A stretch of 64,000 bases of DNA from Roseivirga seohaensis (GTDB lineage: Bacteria > Bacteroidota > Bacteroidia > Cytophagales > Cyclobacteriaceae): the NCBI RefSeq assembly GCF_001592945.1, contig NZ_LRPB01000048.1, forward strand, positions 456,207 to 520,206, read 5' to 3'. The number at the start of each line of letters is the position of its first letter. Position 1 is the stretch's first letter. The position numbers were made by a program, and so were the translations under genes. The notes below the pieces were generated by a model, which was given only the letters and a program-made list of their open reading frames with translations, did no database searches and had not been told where the DNA came from. This document shows positions 16,957 through 25,720 of the stretch, piece by piece.

Positions 16957-17322
16957 ATGTCTGAAAAATTCTCAGTTTTAGCACGTTTAAAAAGCTTCAA
17001 TTTTGCTTTCAAAGGGCTTTGGCATGTAGTTCGGCACGAACATAACTTCAGAGTTCATTTGTTCGCAGCAATGTTGGTTATTGCTTTGAGCGCTTACGTA
17101 AACTTGACTATGAATGAGTGGTTGTGGGTGATTTCAGCAATCGCAATGGTTTTGGTGGCCGAACTTTTTAACTCATCTATCGAAAAGCTAGTTGACTTGG
17201 TTTCGCCAGCATTTAACCCCAAGGCAGGAATTGTAAAGGACATTGCCGCTGCGGCTGTTCTGATTACAGCTGTTGCCGCTGCAATTATAGGCATACTTAT
17301 TTTTTACCCATATTTTTTTTAA
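16957..17322 (+). CDS. dgkA: Diacylglycerol kinase / undecaprenol kinase family
   Basis: A 121-residue membrane enzyme with three helices. It carries the family signature AELFNSSIEKLVDLV (conserved E-x-x-N-S-S-I-E-x-x-x-D), the N-terminal amphipathic segment FAFKGLWHVVRHEHNFRVHL with E-H-N-F-R, and KAGIVKDIAAAAVLI at the third helix. It phosphorylates a membrane lipid alcohol, either diacylglycerol or undecaprenol; the Gram-positive-like form with this signature often prefers undecaprenol, so the substrate is open. It is followed after 3 bases by the DUF1801 gene. Confidence 0.9.
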   Translation: MSEKFSVLARLKSFNFAFKGLWHVVRHEHNFRVHLFAAMLVIALSAYVNLTMNEWLWVISAIAMVLVAELFNSSIEKLVDLVSPAFNPKAGIVKDIAAAAVLITAVAAAIIGILIFYPYFF

Positions 17323-17325
17323 CTC

Positions 17326-17748
17326 ATGACAAAAGCACAAAACAAGACTACCGAAACTAATGCAAGTGTTTCCGATTTTTTAAACAGTATAGCAGAGGAA
17401 AAGAAAAAGAACGATTGCGTTCTGATTAACACCCTAATGGAAGAGATTACTGGAGAAGCTCCAAAAATGTGGGGACCTTCCATTGTTGGTTTTGGTACTT
17501 ATCATTACAAATATGACAGCGGAAGAGAAGGTGATTTTCTGAAAATCGGATTTTCTCCAAGGGTTCAAAATCTTACGCTATATATAATGCCCGGTTTTGA
17601 AAAATATGAAGATTATATGGCAAGGCTGGGCAAATACAAAACGGGAAAATCATGTCTATACATTAAGAAAATTGAAGATGTGGATATTGAAATATTGAAG
17701 CTCTTAATTAAGGATTCCTACGAATACATGACTAACAAATATGGATGA
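17326..17748 (+). CDS. DUF1801 domain protein
   Basis: A 140-residue soluble protein matching DUF1801 (YdhG-like fold): SVSDFLNSIAEEKKKNDC, then LMEEITGEAPKMWGPSIVGF with the conserved P-K-M-W-G-P-S-I-V-G-F-G block, GDFLKIGFSPRVQNLTLYIM and KSCLYIKKIEDVDIEIL. The function is unknown; structures show a compact alpha/beta fold with a possible small-molecule pocket. It sits in an operon with dgkA before it and a small membrane protein after it, overlapping the latter by 8 bases. Confidence 0.85.
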   Translation: MTKAQNKTTETNASVSDFLNSIAEEKKKNDCVLINTLMEEITGEAPKMWGPSIVGFGTYHYKYDSGREGDFLKIGFSPRVQNLTLYIMPGFEKYEDYMARLGKYKTGKSCLYIKKIEDVDIEILKLLIKDSYEYMTNKYG

Positions 17749-18016
17749 TAGAAGAACGCGTTCCGAGCGCTTTGGGATAAAATGGAGATGGTTATTTCTA
17801 GTGGGTGGAATAATCTATTTGGCTAATGGAATCAGCACTATAATTAAACCTAAAGAAATATACAGCTATTTAGGCTTTGATTTTAACCGCTGGCTTTACA
17901 TTGCGCTTCACCTGTTTGTGGCTTTTCTTCTGCTACTATTATTTATTAAAAACCAGAAGTTGCTAAGACAACAAATTAAGGATGAAGTTATGAGGCAGCA
18001 CAATGAGGAACATTAG
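17741..18016 (+). CDS. Small two-helix membrane protein
   Basis: A 91-residue protein not assigned to a family. It has a basic N-terminus (DDRRTRSERFGIKWRW), a first helix (LFLVGGIIYLANGIST), a polar turn with KPKEIYSYLGFDFNR, a second helix (LYIALHLFVAFLLLLLFI) and a charged C-terminal tail. The layout fits a helical hairpin with both ends in the cytoplasm. Overlap with the DUF1801 gene indicates co-translation. Confidence 0.65.
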   Translation: MDDRRTRSERFGIKWRWLFLVGGIIYLANGISTIIKPKEIYSYLGFDFNRWLYIALHLFVAFLLLLLFIKNQKLLRQQIKDEVMRQHNEEH

Positions 18017-18031
18017 TCGAAAATTACTTTC

Positions 18032-18050
18032 TAGGTGATTCACCTATTTT
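18032..18050 (+). terminator. Short hairpin terminator after the dgkA operon
   Basis: TAGGTG (18032-18037) pairs with CACCTA (18041-18046) across an ATT loop and is followed by TTTTG. The stem is short, so termination may be partial. Confidence 0.5.
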
Positions 18051-18110
18051 GAACAAATTCAAGAAAACAAAGTGGGGTATTCACTATCAAATTGGTAGTA
18101 GTTGAAGTCA

Positions 18111-18461
18111 ATGAAATACACTTTTACCTCACTACTTCTATTGGGAGTTTTGTTCACCGGATGCAACTCTCATGATGATCTAAGTCGTTCTGAAAATATT
18201 CAGAATGAAGACAGCATGATTCATAGAAACATGCACAAAGAAGCGTCTGAATTACTTAAGGACATGAGTTCAATTATCCAATCTGGCCTCTTCAAATTCG
18301 AGATTTATAACATAGAAGGAGTATTGATTGAAGTATTAAACAACACATCAGATATTTCAAGTGGTTTTATCAAGAAGTTTGACCCATGCCATATGAGCAT
18401 CAAACCAGTTAAAGTAGAAGGAAAATTCATAATCGAAACATCAACCACCTCAGAACTATAA
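18111..18461 (+). CDS. Small lipoprotein of unknown function
   Basis: A 116-residue protein starting MKYTFTSLLLLGVLFTGC, a clear lipoprotein signal with lipobox L-F-T-G-C (Cys18). The mature part is polar, with EASELLKDMSSIIQSGLF and a FDPCHMSIKPVKVEGKFIIE segment containing a single further Cys. No family is recognised. An upstream TTG at 18102 is in frame, but the ATG is the natural signal-peptide start. It ends two bases before the convergent ABC1 kinase gene. Confidence 0.6.
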   Translation: MKYTFTSLLLLGVLFTGCNSHDDLSRSENIQNEDSMIHRNMHKEASELLKDMSSIIQSGLFKFEIYNIEGVLIEVLNNTSDISSGFIKKFDPCHMSIKPVKVEGKFIIETSTTSEL

Positions 18462-18463
18462 TA

Positions 18464-19783
18464 CTAAACAGCCACTTTTATGGCCCATTCTGGCTTGGTG
18501 GTTTTTACTTTCGCTTTCAATTCATTCAGAATATTATAGAGACCAAAATAAGTACGGTTAATATACAGTCCATCTCTTGCTCCCCTAGCCCTTTCACTTT
18601 CTCTGAACTTAGGTGACTGAGAAATCACTTCTCCCATCTCGTAGATTTTCCTGAAATAACTATCATCACCAAAATCGAATTCATCTTGATGAAATGGCTG
18701 CCCCAAAATTCCCATCATATCTTTGATAACAGCGGAAAAATAGGCTTTATCGTCTGCTTTGTCATCGGGATAAATAAACTGTAGTTGAGTAAAAAGTTCT
18801 TCCAACTCTTTATCTTCATGAAGAATATCCTTTCTGATTAGCTTGAAATATGGATCATAAAACTCATTGGGAATTACCTTAACACAGCCAAAATCGATTA
18901 CTCCCAAAACGGCATCATCGCTAATAATAAAATTACCAGGGTGTGGGTCGGCATGTACTTGCCTTAAAGTATGGATTTGGAAATCGTAAAAATCCCAAAG
19001 CGCCTGCCCTACCTTGTTTCGGTCGGCTTGCGATGGATTCGACTTTATAAACTCCTTAAGCACTTTGCCATCCATCCAGTCCATGGTAATGATGCGCTCA
19101 TCAGATAGCTTAGGGTAATACTTCGGAAACCGGATGTTCTCAATATGAGTACAGGCTTCTGAGATTTCAACCGACCGCTGCACTTCTAACAAATAATCGG
19201 TTTCTTCAATCAGCTTTGTTTCTACCTCTTCCATATAATGGTCGAGATCCTTTTCATTTAAATTCATTAACCGAACCGCAAACGGACGCACCAATTTAAG
19301 GTCGGAACGAACACTGGATGCTACTCCAGGGTATTGAATTTTAACAGCATACTCTTTCCCATCCAAGGTAGCTTTGTGCACCTGCCCAATAGAGGCTGCA
19401 TTTACTGCATTTTTAGTGAAGGTCTCAAAAATTTGAGTGGGCGACTTTTTAAAATATTGTTGAAAGGTTTTTACCACCAAAGGGTAAGACAATGGAGGGG
19501 CACTGTATTGTGCCATAGAGAATTTATCTTGGTAAGCTGTTGGAAGCATGTTTTTATCCATGCTCATCATTTGAGCCACCTTTAATGCACTACCCTTTAA
19601 CTCGCTCAAAGAATTATAAATATCCCGAGCATTGTCTTCGTGCAGTTGATCTTTTGAAAGAGACGGATTCATTACTTTTTTGGCGTAATGTTTCATGTAA
19701 TTACCTCCCACTTTGGCGCCTGTAGTTACAAACTTAGCCGCCCTCTGCACTTTTCCTGTAGGTATTTTTGATTGTTCTTTCAT
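18464..19783 (-). CDS. ABC1/UbiB-family atypical kinase
   Basis: A 439-residue ADCK/COQ8-type protein. Marks visible: the K-x-x-Q motif region LKGSALKVAQMMSMDKNMLP at about 50-70, the Ala-rich nucleotide loop AASIGQVHKA, the invariant lysine in YAVKIQYPGV, the catalytic/metal residues in HADPHPGNF, and the IDFGC metal-binding Asp motif. In organisms with ubiquinone such proteins support quinone synthesis; here the quinone is presumably menaquinone, so its role (quinone or lipid homeostasis) is open. It follows the TetR-type gene by 53 bases on the same strand, a pairing I regard as recurrent in Bacteroidota. Confidence 0.9.
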   Translation of the reverse strand: MKEQSKIPTGKVQRAAKFVTTGAKVGGNYMKHYAKKVMNPSLSKDQLHEDNARDIYNSLSELKGSALKVAQMMSMDKNMLPTAYQDKFSMAQYSAPPLSYPLVVKTFQQYFKKSPTQIFETFTKNAVNAASIGQVHKATLDGKEYAVKIQYPGVASSVRSDLKLVRPFAVRLMNLNEKDLDHYMEEVETKLIEETDYLLEVQRSVEISEACTHIENIRFPKYYPKLSDERIITMDWMDGKVLKEFIKSNPSQADRNKVGQALWDFYDFQIHTLRQVHADPHPGNFIISDDAVLGVIDFGCVKVIPNEFYDPYFKLIRKDILHEDKELEELFTQLQFIYPDDKADDKAYFSAVIKDMMGILGQPFHQDEFDFGDDSYFRKIYEMGEVISQSPKFRESERARGARDGLYINRTYFGLYNILNELKAKVKTTKPEWAIKVAV

Positions 19784-19836
19784 CTTATATATTACAACCT
19801 TCCTAAGATTTAAAACCCTTGGAGGGTCAGTTTCAT

Positions 19837-20505
19837 TTATCTATTCTGAAAAAGGAATTTCCCGAAATCAATCATGGCATCCAATGGCCCTCTCCCCATT
19901 AAATCAAAGGATAAATTGACAGCTTTTTCAATGGCTTCATCCGTTTTCTCAAATGCTTTGGAGTCATCTTTCATCCAGAAATTGAATACGAATAAAAACT
20001 GAAGCCAAATTCCTTCATCGTACTTATCGCCAATGTAAGGTCTGTTTTGCACCTCTTCGGTTTCTTTAGCTTCGGTCAAAACTTCATTCACAAAATCCTT
20101 AAAATCTTTTCTGAATTCTTTAAGGTGTGCAGGAGTAAACTCTGGCTTGATTGTTTTCTTAACAGTGAGAAGAATGAAACTTCGGTTACTTTTCAGCACT
20201 TCTATGAAGGTGAAATAAAAGGCCAAAAGTTTTTCTCGAGCCGAATATTCCGCATAAACCTCTTCGGCTTTAATTGCCGTAATGGTTTCTTGGAGCCAAT
20301 CGCGCCAAAGCTCTTTTTCTAGGGTATCAAAAGAATTGAAGTTTTCGTAAAAAGCCTCTTCCTTAATCTTCAGTTCTTTCACAAACTTAAAGATAGAAGC
20401 AGGTCTGTTTCCGTGTTCAAGAATATGCTCAATGTAGGCCTTCTTGAGTTTTTCTGAATCGTTTACCTTCGCTTTAGAAGATTTACTTGTAGTCTTCTTT
20501 TCCAT
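19837..20505 (-). CDS. TetR-type transcriptional regulator paired with ABC1 kinase
   Basis: A 222-residue protein with a lysine-rich N-terminus, a divergent TetR helix-turn-helix at residues about 18-62 (LKKAYIEHILEHGNRPASIF, then EEAFYENFNSFDTLEKEL) and a long helical C-terminal domain (LFVFNFWMKDDSKAFEKTDE). The recognition helix reads E-A-F-Y-E-N-F, a weak form of the usual Y-x-Y-F, so DNA binding is likely but the sequence has drifted. It precedes the ABC1 kinase gene in the same direction and probably regulates it. Confidence 0.7.
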   Translation of the reverse strand: MEKKTTSKSSKAKVNDSEKLKKAYIEHILEHGNRPASIFKFVKELKIKEEAFYENFNSFDTLEKELWRDWLQETITAIKAEEVYAEYSAREKLLAFYFTFIEVLKSNRSFILLTVKKTIKPEFTPAHLKEFRKDFKDFVNEVLTEAKETEEVQNRPYIGDKYDEGIWLQFLFVFNFWMKDDSKAFEKTDEAIEKAVNLSFDLMGRGPLDAMIDFGKFLFQNR

Positions 20506-20581
20506 GATTCGATTAACCTAAGTTGTAAGCAAAAGGTTATTGTAGAAGGGTATTATTTTCAAAAAAACATTCATTCAAATC

Positions 20582-21277
20582 CTAAACTGTTCTACGCTGA
20601 ATTTCGCTCAAAAAATCCTCCTTATATGACTCTCCTATTGGAATCCATTGTTCCTTAATTTTCACTTTGCTCTTTTCAATAATATCGATGGCGTCAATCG
20701 CAATCACAAAGGATTTGTGTACGCGTGAAAATCGGTTTGAAGGCAAAGTGGGCAAGAGTTTAGAGAAGCTTTGCAGAATCATAATCTTCTCGTTCGGGGT
20801 AACTATGCGCAAATAATCTTTCATGCCTTCTATGTATAAAATATCGGACAGGCGTATTTTCTTTGTTTTGTATTCTGTCTTCACAAATACATAATCATTC
20901 GCTTCCTTTTCTAATGGCTCTTGCGATCCTTTGATACGCTGAACAGACTTAAGAAAACGTTCAAACGAAATTGGTTTGAGTAGGTAATCTTTCGCATCTA
21001 GTTCAAAACCCTCTACCGCATAATGGTTATAGGCCGTAGTAAAAATCACATCACATTTCTTACCTATCAATTGAGCCACTTGTATGCCTGACAAATCGGG
21101 CATTTGAATATCTAAAAAAAGTAAATCAATAGCACTGTTATTAATATGTTCAATGGCCTCTATGCCTTTATCAAAGCTTCCGACAAAACTTAACCACGGC
21201 ACTTTACCAATATACTCTTCCAAAATTTCTATGGCCAACGGTTCGTCATCGACAATCAGGCACCTAATTTTATCCAT
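20582..21277 (-). CDS. LytTR-family response regulator
   Basis: A 231-residue response regulator: an N-terminal receiver domain with acidic pocket D10/D11, phosphoacceptor Asp56 (LLFLDIQMPDLSG), Thr in FTTAY and Lys in YLLKP, then a C-terminal LytTR DNA-binding domain (about 130-230; KIRLSDILYIEGMKDYLRI, RFSRVHKSFVIAID). It overlaps the histidine kinase gene by 8 bases and is co-transcribed with it. LytTR regulators bind short direct repeats; candidate repeats lie in the divergent region before the ABC transporter (see findings). Confidence 0.93.
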   Translation of the reverse strand: MDKIRCLIVDDEPLAIEILEEYIGKVPWLSFVGSFDKGIEAIEHINNSAIDLLFLDIQMPDLSGIQVAQLIGKKCDVIFTTAYNHYAVEGFELDAKDYLLKPISFERFLKSVQRIKGSQEPLEKEANDYVFVKTEYKTKKIRLSDILYIEGMKDYLRIVTPNEKIMILQSFSKLLPTLPSNRFSRVHKSFVIAIDAIDIIEKSKVKIKEQWIPIGESYKEDFLSEIQRRTV

Positions 21278-22340
21278 GATTTCTAATGGTTAGTTTTATG
21301 TTGAAATGCAATTCAGTTTGCTCTACTTCTAAGTCGAAGTCTGAAGGATAAATAAGCTCTAATCTACGTCTAATATTCCCCAGCCCTATTCCGCCTACAC
21401 TGTCTTTTTGTGGAGGATCATTCCTTCCTACAATTCCATTATTTACCTCATACACCAAATCGTCTTTAACTCTCAATTGAATTTGAATGGCATCAGGGCG
21501 ATTAAGTTGGGCACCATGCTTAAAAGCGTTTTCAACAAAAGGAAACAAGATCAGTGGTGCAATATGCTTTTCAGAAACATCACCTTCTACCTTAAAACTC
21601 ACTATACCCTTGGCTTTAAACCTAAGTTCTTGAAGGTCGATAAAGCTTTGGAGGTATTGAAGTTCTTTCTTCAAGGGCACCAAATCAGTATTCGAATCAT
21701 AAATCATATAGCGCATCAATTCCGAAAGTTTCATAATAGCCTCTGGTGCTCCATCTGCCTTTTTATAGGCCAACGTGTGAATATTATTGAGCGTATTGAA
21801 AAGGAAATGAGGGTTAATTTGTGACTTAAGGAAAGCCAGTTCACTGGTGAGGTTTTGATTTTCAAGCTCTCTTCTGATTCGTAAATTCTTAAACCAGTCG
21901 AAAGTAAACTTGCCAATGCCTGCCATCATTACTACAAATAAACAGGACAACACCCGCACCCCATAGGCTGTCCAAAAGCGTGATTTTGCTAAAGCCGCTA
22001 TGGGCGTAATATCTGTAGGAAAGAAATGTGTTAAAGCCGAATTCATTAAAAACACCAAAAATGGGTATACGGCAAGCATCAATAATATCAGACCAAAAAA
22101 CCGACCTGCTTTTCGATTCATTAGCAATTTGGGTATGCTAATGCTATAGAGGTAGTAGAATACACTCATATCGACAATAGCCACTGAAATAAAGTACCAA
22201 ACACTAAATTCAGTACTAAAACGGCTACTCAAAAAAGTCAGTTTGATAAAGGAAAAGTAAAGTCCCCAAGCAATAACATGCAGAACGACTATTACCAAGT
22301 CTTCCTGATGTTGCTCAAGCCAAGTCTTAAAATTCTTCAT
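21270..22340 (-). CDS. LytS/YehU-type sensor histidine kinase
   Basis: A 356-residue kinase of the His_kinase (PF06580) class. Four membrane helices lie at residues about 18-150, with little extracellular sequence, so the signal is probably membrane-borne. The phosphoacceptor box is FLKSQINPHFLFNTLNNI with the histidine in N-P-H-F. The N box reads PFVENAFKHGA and the G box GIGLGNIRRRLELIYP. It pairs with the LytTR regulator downstream and is divergent from the ABC transporter operon at 22518, a common genetic setting in which the system controls the transporter. Confidence 0.93.
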   Translation of the reverse strand: MKNFKTWLEQHQEDLVIVVLHVIAWGLYFSFIKLTFLSSRFSTEFSVWYFISVAIVDMSVFYYLYSISIPKLLMNRKAGRFFGLILLMLAVYPFLVFLMNSALTHFFPTDITPIAALAKSRFWTAYGVRVLSCLFVVMMAGIGKFTFDWFKNLRIRRELENQNLTSELAFLKSQINPHFLFNTLNNIHTLAYKKADGAPEAIMKLSELMRYMIYDSNTDLVPLKKELQYLQSFIDLQELRFKAKGIVSFKVEGDVSEKHIAPLILFPFVENAFKHGAQLNRPDAIQIQLRVKDDLVYEVNNGIVGRNDPPQKDSVGGIGLGNIRRRLELIYPSDFDLEVEQTELHFNIKLTIRNHG

Positions 22341-22517
22341 TCCCTTAGAGGACGACTGAAATGAAGAAAGGTCTCAAAACCCGATAGCTAATTAAAACAC
22401 ATGATTTTGGTAGAGCATTAGCTCCTATTGATCTAGATAGTTAGTCGATTGGTATAATTAAAAACTGTTAGGAAGTCAAAACCAATTCCCCATCGTCTTT
22501 CCCCTAAATACTAAAAA

Positions 22518-23435
22518 ATGCCAAAGTCAATTATTCAAACCAACAATTTAACCTTCAATTTCGGCAGCTTTAAAGCATTAGATCAAGTAAATCTAAATGT
22601 ACCCGAAGGTAGCATTTATGGTTTCTTAGGGCCAAATGGAGCAGGTAAAACCACTACCATTAGAATTCTACTCGATCTTTTTCATTCCAAACCGGGACAA
22701 GTAAAATTATTCGGCCAAGAACTTCTTGCCAACAAGGTAGAACTCCTAGGCAAGGTAGGTGCACTGATTGAAAACCCTTCTATCTATAAACACCTTACTG
22801 GTCGACAAAACCTTGAAGTGGTCAGGCGCATGATTGGCGCTCCAAAGTCTAGAATTGACGAAGTGCTAAAAATCGTTCGGCTGACGGATAACGCAAATAA
22901 AAAAGCGAAGAACTATTCTTTGGGAATGTGCCAAAGGCTCGGGCTTGCTTCTGCCCTACTCAGCGACCCTGATCTGCTCATCTTAGACGAGCCCACAAAC
23001 GGACTTGACCCGAGTGGTATTATCGAAATGCGCGAATTGATTATTCGCTTGAATAAAGAACACGGTAAAACAATTTTCCTATCGAGCCATATTCTTACTG
23101 AAATCGAAAAAATGGCCACCGATGTAGCCATTATAGACCAGGGCAAAATCATGTATGAAGGCAAGCTCGATGGGCTTCATAACAACGACTCTAGTCAGTT
23201 TTTAGAAATTAAGCTCGACAACTCTCAAAAGGCAATCGAAATAATCAAAGAGTTGAATTACACCATCTCTGAGCATGACAGTAAAACGATAACTTTGCCT
23301 ATAATGGACAAAACTGATATTTCAAAAATCAACAAAGCTTTGGTGCAAAACGATATTGAAGTCTATCAGCTTAAATCTACTGAGGAAACCCTCGAAGCCA
23401 TCTTCCTAAACCTTACCAAAAAATTAGACCAATGA
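22518..23435 (+). CDS. ABC transporter ATP-binding protein (bacitracin/BcrA-like)
   Basis: A 305-residue ATPase with Walker A GPNGAGKT (38-45), signature YSLGMCQR, Walker B LLILDEPTNGLDP and switch FLSSHIL, followed by an 80-residue accessory tail. The class includes BcrA-like ATPases of antimicrobial-peptide resistance. It overlaps the permease gene by four bases (ATGA) and is divergent from a LytS/LytTR pair, so an envelope-stress or peptide-export role under that system is a reasonable inference. Confidence 0.92.
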   Translation: MPKSIIQTNNLTFNFGSFKALDQVNLNVPEGSIYGFLGPNGAGKTTTIRILLDLFHSKPGQVKLFGQELLANKVELLGKVGALIENPSIYKHLTGRQNLEVVRRMIGAPKSRIDEVLKIVRLTDNANKKAKNYSLGMCQRLGLASALLSDPDLLILDEPTNGLDPSGIIEMRELIIRLNKEHGKTIFLSSHILTEIEKMATDVAIIDQGKIMYEGKLDGLHNNDSSQFLEIKLDNSQKAIEIIKELNYTISEHDSKTITLPIMDKTDISKINKALVQNDIEVYQLKSTEETLEAIFLNLTKKLDQ

Positions 23436-24211
23436 ATATAGCAATACAACTCAAAAGAGGGATTTCAGCAGAAATATTTAAGTACAAAAAGACCTTTACC
23501 CTCTGGCTGCTCATTTTAGCACCCGCTTTTGTGCCCGTTATTAACTTTATTATTTTCTGGCGAAAAGGCCCCCAAATTATTAATGAAGGAATGGACGCTT
23601 GGTCAACATTACTTGGGTATAGCATTGACCCCGCTAATTTTCTCTTCCCATTTTTTGTAATGATGGTTGCCCTTTTGGTGAACAATATTGAGTACAGTTC
23701 GAATACTTGGAAATTGATATATGCGCAACCACTATCACGTTTGGCGCTCTACCTATCAAAAATGAAGGTATTCATTGTCATGATCTTTATCAGCCTAATG
23801 CTTTTTGGCACCTTTACAATTCTTGTCGGTTTGTCCATGCGCATTGTACAGCCGGGTTTAGGTTTCGAAGAAAGTTTCAGTTTCGGTTTTGAATATGCGC
23901 TAATGGTTAAAATTTTCTTAGCCACTTTAGGCATGGCCTCAATCCAATTCTTTATTAGCCAACAATCCAAAAATCTGATTTTACCGCTGGGTATTGGTAT
24001 TGCCGGGCTCATCTCCTTTATGATTGTTGTCAGAGGCTGGGAATACGCTCCATACCATCCATATGGCTATTCCATCCTCGCCACGGGTGGGGTAAGGCAA
24101 GAGGGCTATCAAATCTGGGCCGATATGACTTCTGTGTATAAGAGCTTAATCGTTGCGGTCGTAATGTTTACCATCGCAGGAGTGACTCAACTCAGAAAAC
24201 GAATTATTTAA
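23432..24211 (+). CDS. ABC transporter permease (ABC-2 type)
   Basis: A 259-residue membrane protein with six helices: first at about 25-45 (TLWLLILAPAFVPVINFIIF), then LFPFFVMMVALLVNNIEYSS, with the coupling segment SNTWKLIYAQPLSRLALYLS between helices 2 and 3, then four more. This matches lantibiotic-immunity/BcrB-type permeases. It works with the ATPase upstream and is followed after 29 bases by a serine hydrolase gene, possibly in the same operon. Confidence 0.85.
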   Translation: MNIAIQLKRGISAEIFKYKKTFTLWLLILAPAFVPVINFIIFWRKGPQIINEGMDAWSTLLGYSIDPANFLFPFFVMMVALLVNNIEYSSNTWKLIYAQPLSRLALYLSKMKVFIVMIFISLMLFGTFTILVGLSMRIVQPGLGFEESFSFGFEYALMVKIFLATLGMASIQFFISQQSKNLILPLGIGIAGLISFMIVVRGWEYAPYHPYGYSILATGGVRQEGYQIWADMTSVYKSLIVAVVMFTIAGVTQLRKRII

Positions 24212-24240
24212 ACAAAGGAAGTCTTCCAAATTCAACACCT

Positions 24241-25707
24241 ATGAAAGCATTCAAAACTTCAGGCATGTTAATGATAGTAATGCTGGCCTTAGCATATAAC
24301 TTCAGCTTTGCTCAGTCTAAATTCTCAAAAGAAACCCAGCAAAAGATTGAAGCTGTAGAAAGCAATTTAGCCGCAAGTACAATGACCAAAGAGCAACCTA
24401 CTTGGACATTGCAGGAGCGAATGGAAACCTACAATGTACAAGGACTGAGCATAGCTGTTATTGATGGAGGTGAAATTCAGTGGACCAAAGGTTACGGCTT
24501 CGCAGATGTGGCCTCGAAAACAAAAGTAGAATCAAATACCTTGTTTCAAGCGGCATCTATAAGCAAGTCACTTAATGCTATGGCCCTACTCAATCTAGCA
24601 CAGGATCAAAAAATCAACCTTGATGCAGACATTAATGATTATTTAAGCACTTGGAAATTCCCATATGAAGCTGGTGGCAAACCTATTTCCACAGCCCATC
24701 TGCTTAGCCATACAGCAGGTCTTAACGTACATGGCTTTCCGGGTTATACATTTGAAGAACCTAAACCTTCGGTAATTCAAATATTGAATGGAGAAAGCCC
24801 TTCGAATACCGAAGCCATTAAATCCCTTTTTGAGCCCGGCATTCGGTACCAATATTCAGGAGGAGGAACCTTGATAAGCCAACTAATACTTGAAGATGTC
24901 ACCCATAAAAAATACAGCGATTTTTTAAGGGAAAAAGTGCTGAGTCCTCTGCAAATGAACAATAGCTTTTTTGGAGCCGGTGACCCGAAGAAAGGATCCA
25001 TGTTTGCAACGGCTTACGAAGAAGATGGAACGGAAGTAGAAGGCAAATTCCATATCTACCCCGAATTAGCCGCAGCAGGTTTGTGGACTACTCCCACTGA
25101 CCTTGCTAAATTCATTATAGAAATGCAGCTTTCAGCCAAAAACCAATCGAATAAGGTGCTTAACCAAGATTTTACTAAGCTAATGCTTAGCCCTTTCATT
25201 GAGTCCAGCGATATCAGCATGGGCACTTTCATCGAAAAGCATGGAGAAGAATTATACTTTACACATTCCGGAGCAAACTGGGGTTTCAACTGTATTTACA
25301 TCGGTGGAATTGAAAATGACAAAGGGGTGGTAATTATGACTAATTCAGACAACCCTCAAATACTTTATGAAATCGTGACGAGTGTGGCCACGGTTTATGG
25401 TTGGGAAGGTTATGACTTACCCGAAATCAAAGACCTTTATCCTGTTAGTGATGACCAGTTAAACGAGTATGTAGGCGAGTATTACATCAATGAGCAAATA
25501 AAGATCAATATCGCCACTGGTGATAAAGTTTTAATGCTCACGCTTCCGGGAAGACCAGCCTTTGAAATATACCCTGAATCAAAAGATAAGTTTTTTCCCA
25601 TTGCATTACCTGGTCAAGTAGAATTTGTAAGGAATGATAAAAATGAAATTATCAAGCTTATAGTACACGCCAATGGGAATTCTACTGGCGCAAATAAAAC
25701 CAAGTAA
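24241..25707 (+). CDS. Serine hydrolase of the beta-lactamase class C / penicillin-binding family, secreted
   Basis: A 488-residue protein with a signal peptide (LMIVMLALAYNFSFAQ). The catalytic S-x-x-K is SISK at residues 106-109; the Tyr motif is YQYSGGG (Y-S-G in place of the usual Y-S-N), and the third motif is HSGANWG. A C-terminal domain of about 90 residues from YPVSDDQLNEYVGEYY resembles the DUF3471-like domain seen after such hydrolases. Family members include esterases, D-amino peptidases and beta-lactamases, so the substrate is not determined. It lies just after the ABC transporter, in the same direction. Confidence 0.85.
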   Translation: MKAFKTSGMLMIVMLALAYNFSFAQSKFSKETQQKIEAVESNLAASTMTKEQPTWTLQERMETYNVQGLSIAVIDGGEIQWTKGYGFADVASKTKVESNTLFQAASISKSLNAMALLNLAQDQKINLDADINDYLSTWKFPYEAGGKPISTAHLLSHTAGLNVHGFPGYTFEEPKPSVIQILNGESPSNTEAIKSLFEPGIRYQYSGGGTLISQLILEDVTHKKYSDFLREKVLSPLQMNNSFFGAGDPKKGSMFATAYEEDGTEVEGKFHIYPELAAAGLWTTPTDLAKFIIEMQLSAKNQSNKVLNQDFTKLMLSPFIESSDISMGTFIEKHGEELYFTHSGANWGFNCIYIGGIENDKGVVIMTNSDNPQILYEIVTSVATVYGWEGYDLPEIKDLYPVSDDQLNEYVGEYYINEQIKINIATGDKVLMLTLPGRPAFEIYPESKDKFFPIALPGQVEFVRNDKNEIIKLIVHANGNSTGANKTK

Positions 25708-25720
25708 TAAATTCACTCAT

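Noticed and set aside
16883..16984. N-terminal extension of the TPR lipoprotein frame
   Set aside because: Would overlap the divergent dgkA gene and hide a clear lipoprotein signal that begins at 16882.
21408..21824. Plus-strand frame of 138 codons inside the histidine kinase gene
   Set aside because: Opposite the H, N and G boxes of the kinase; chance frame.
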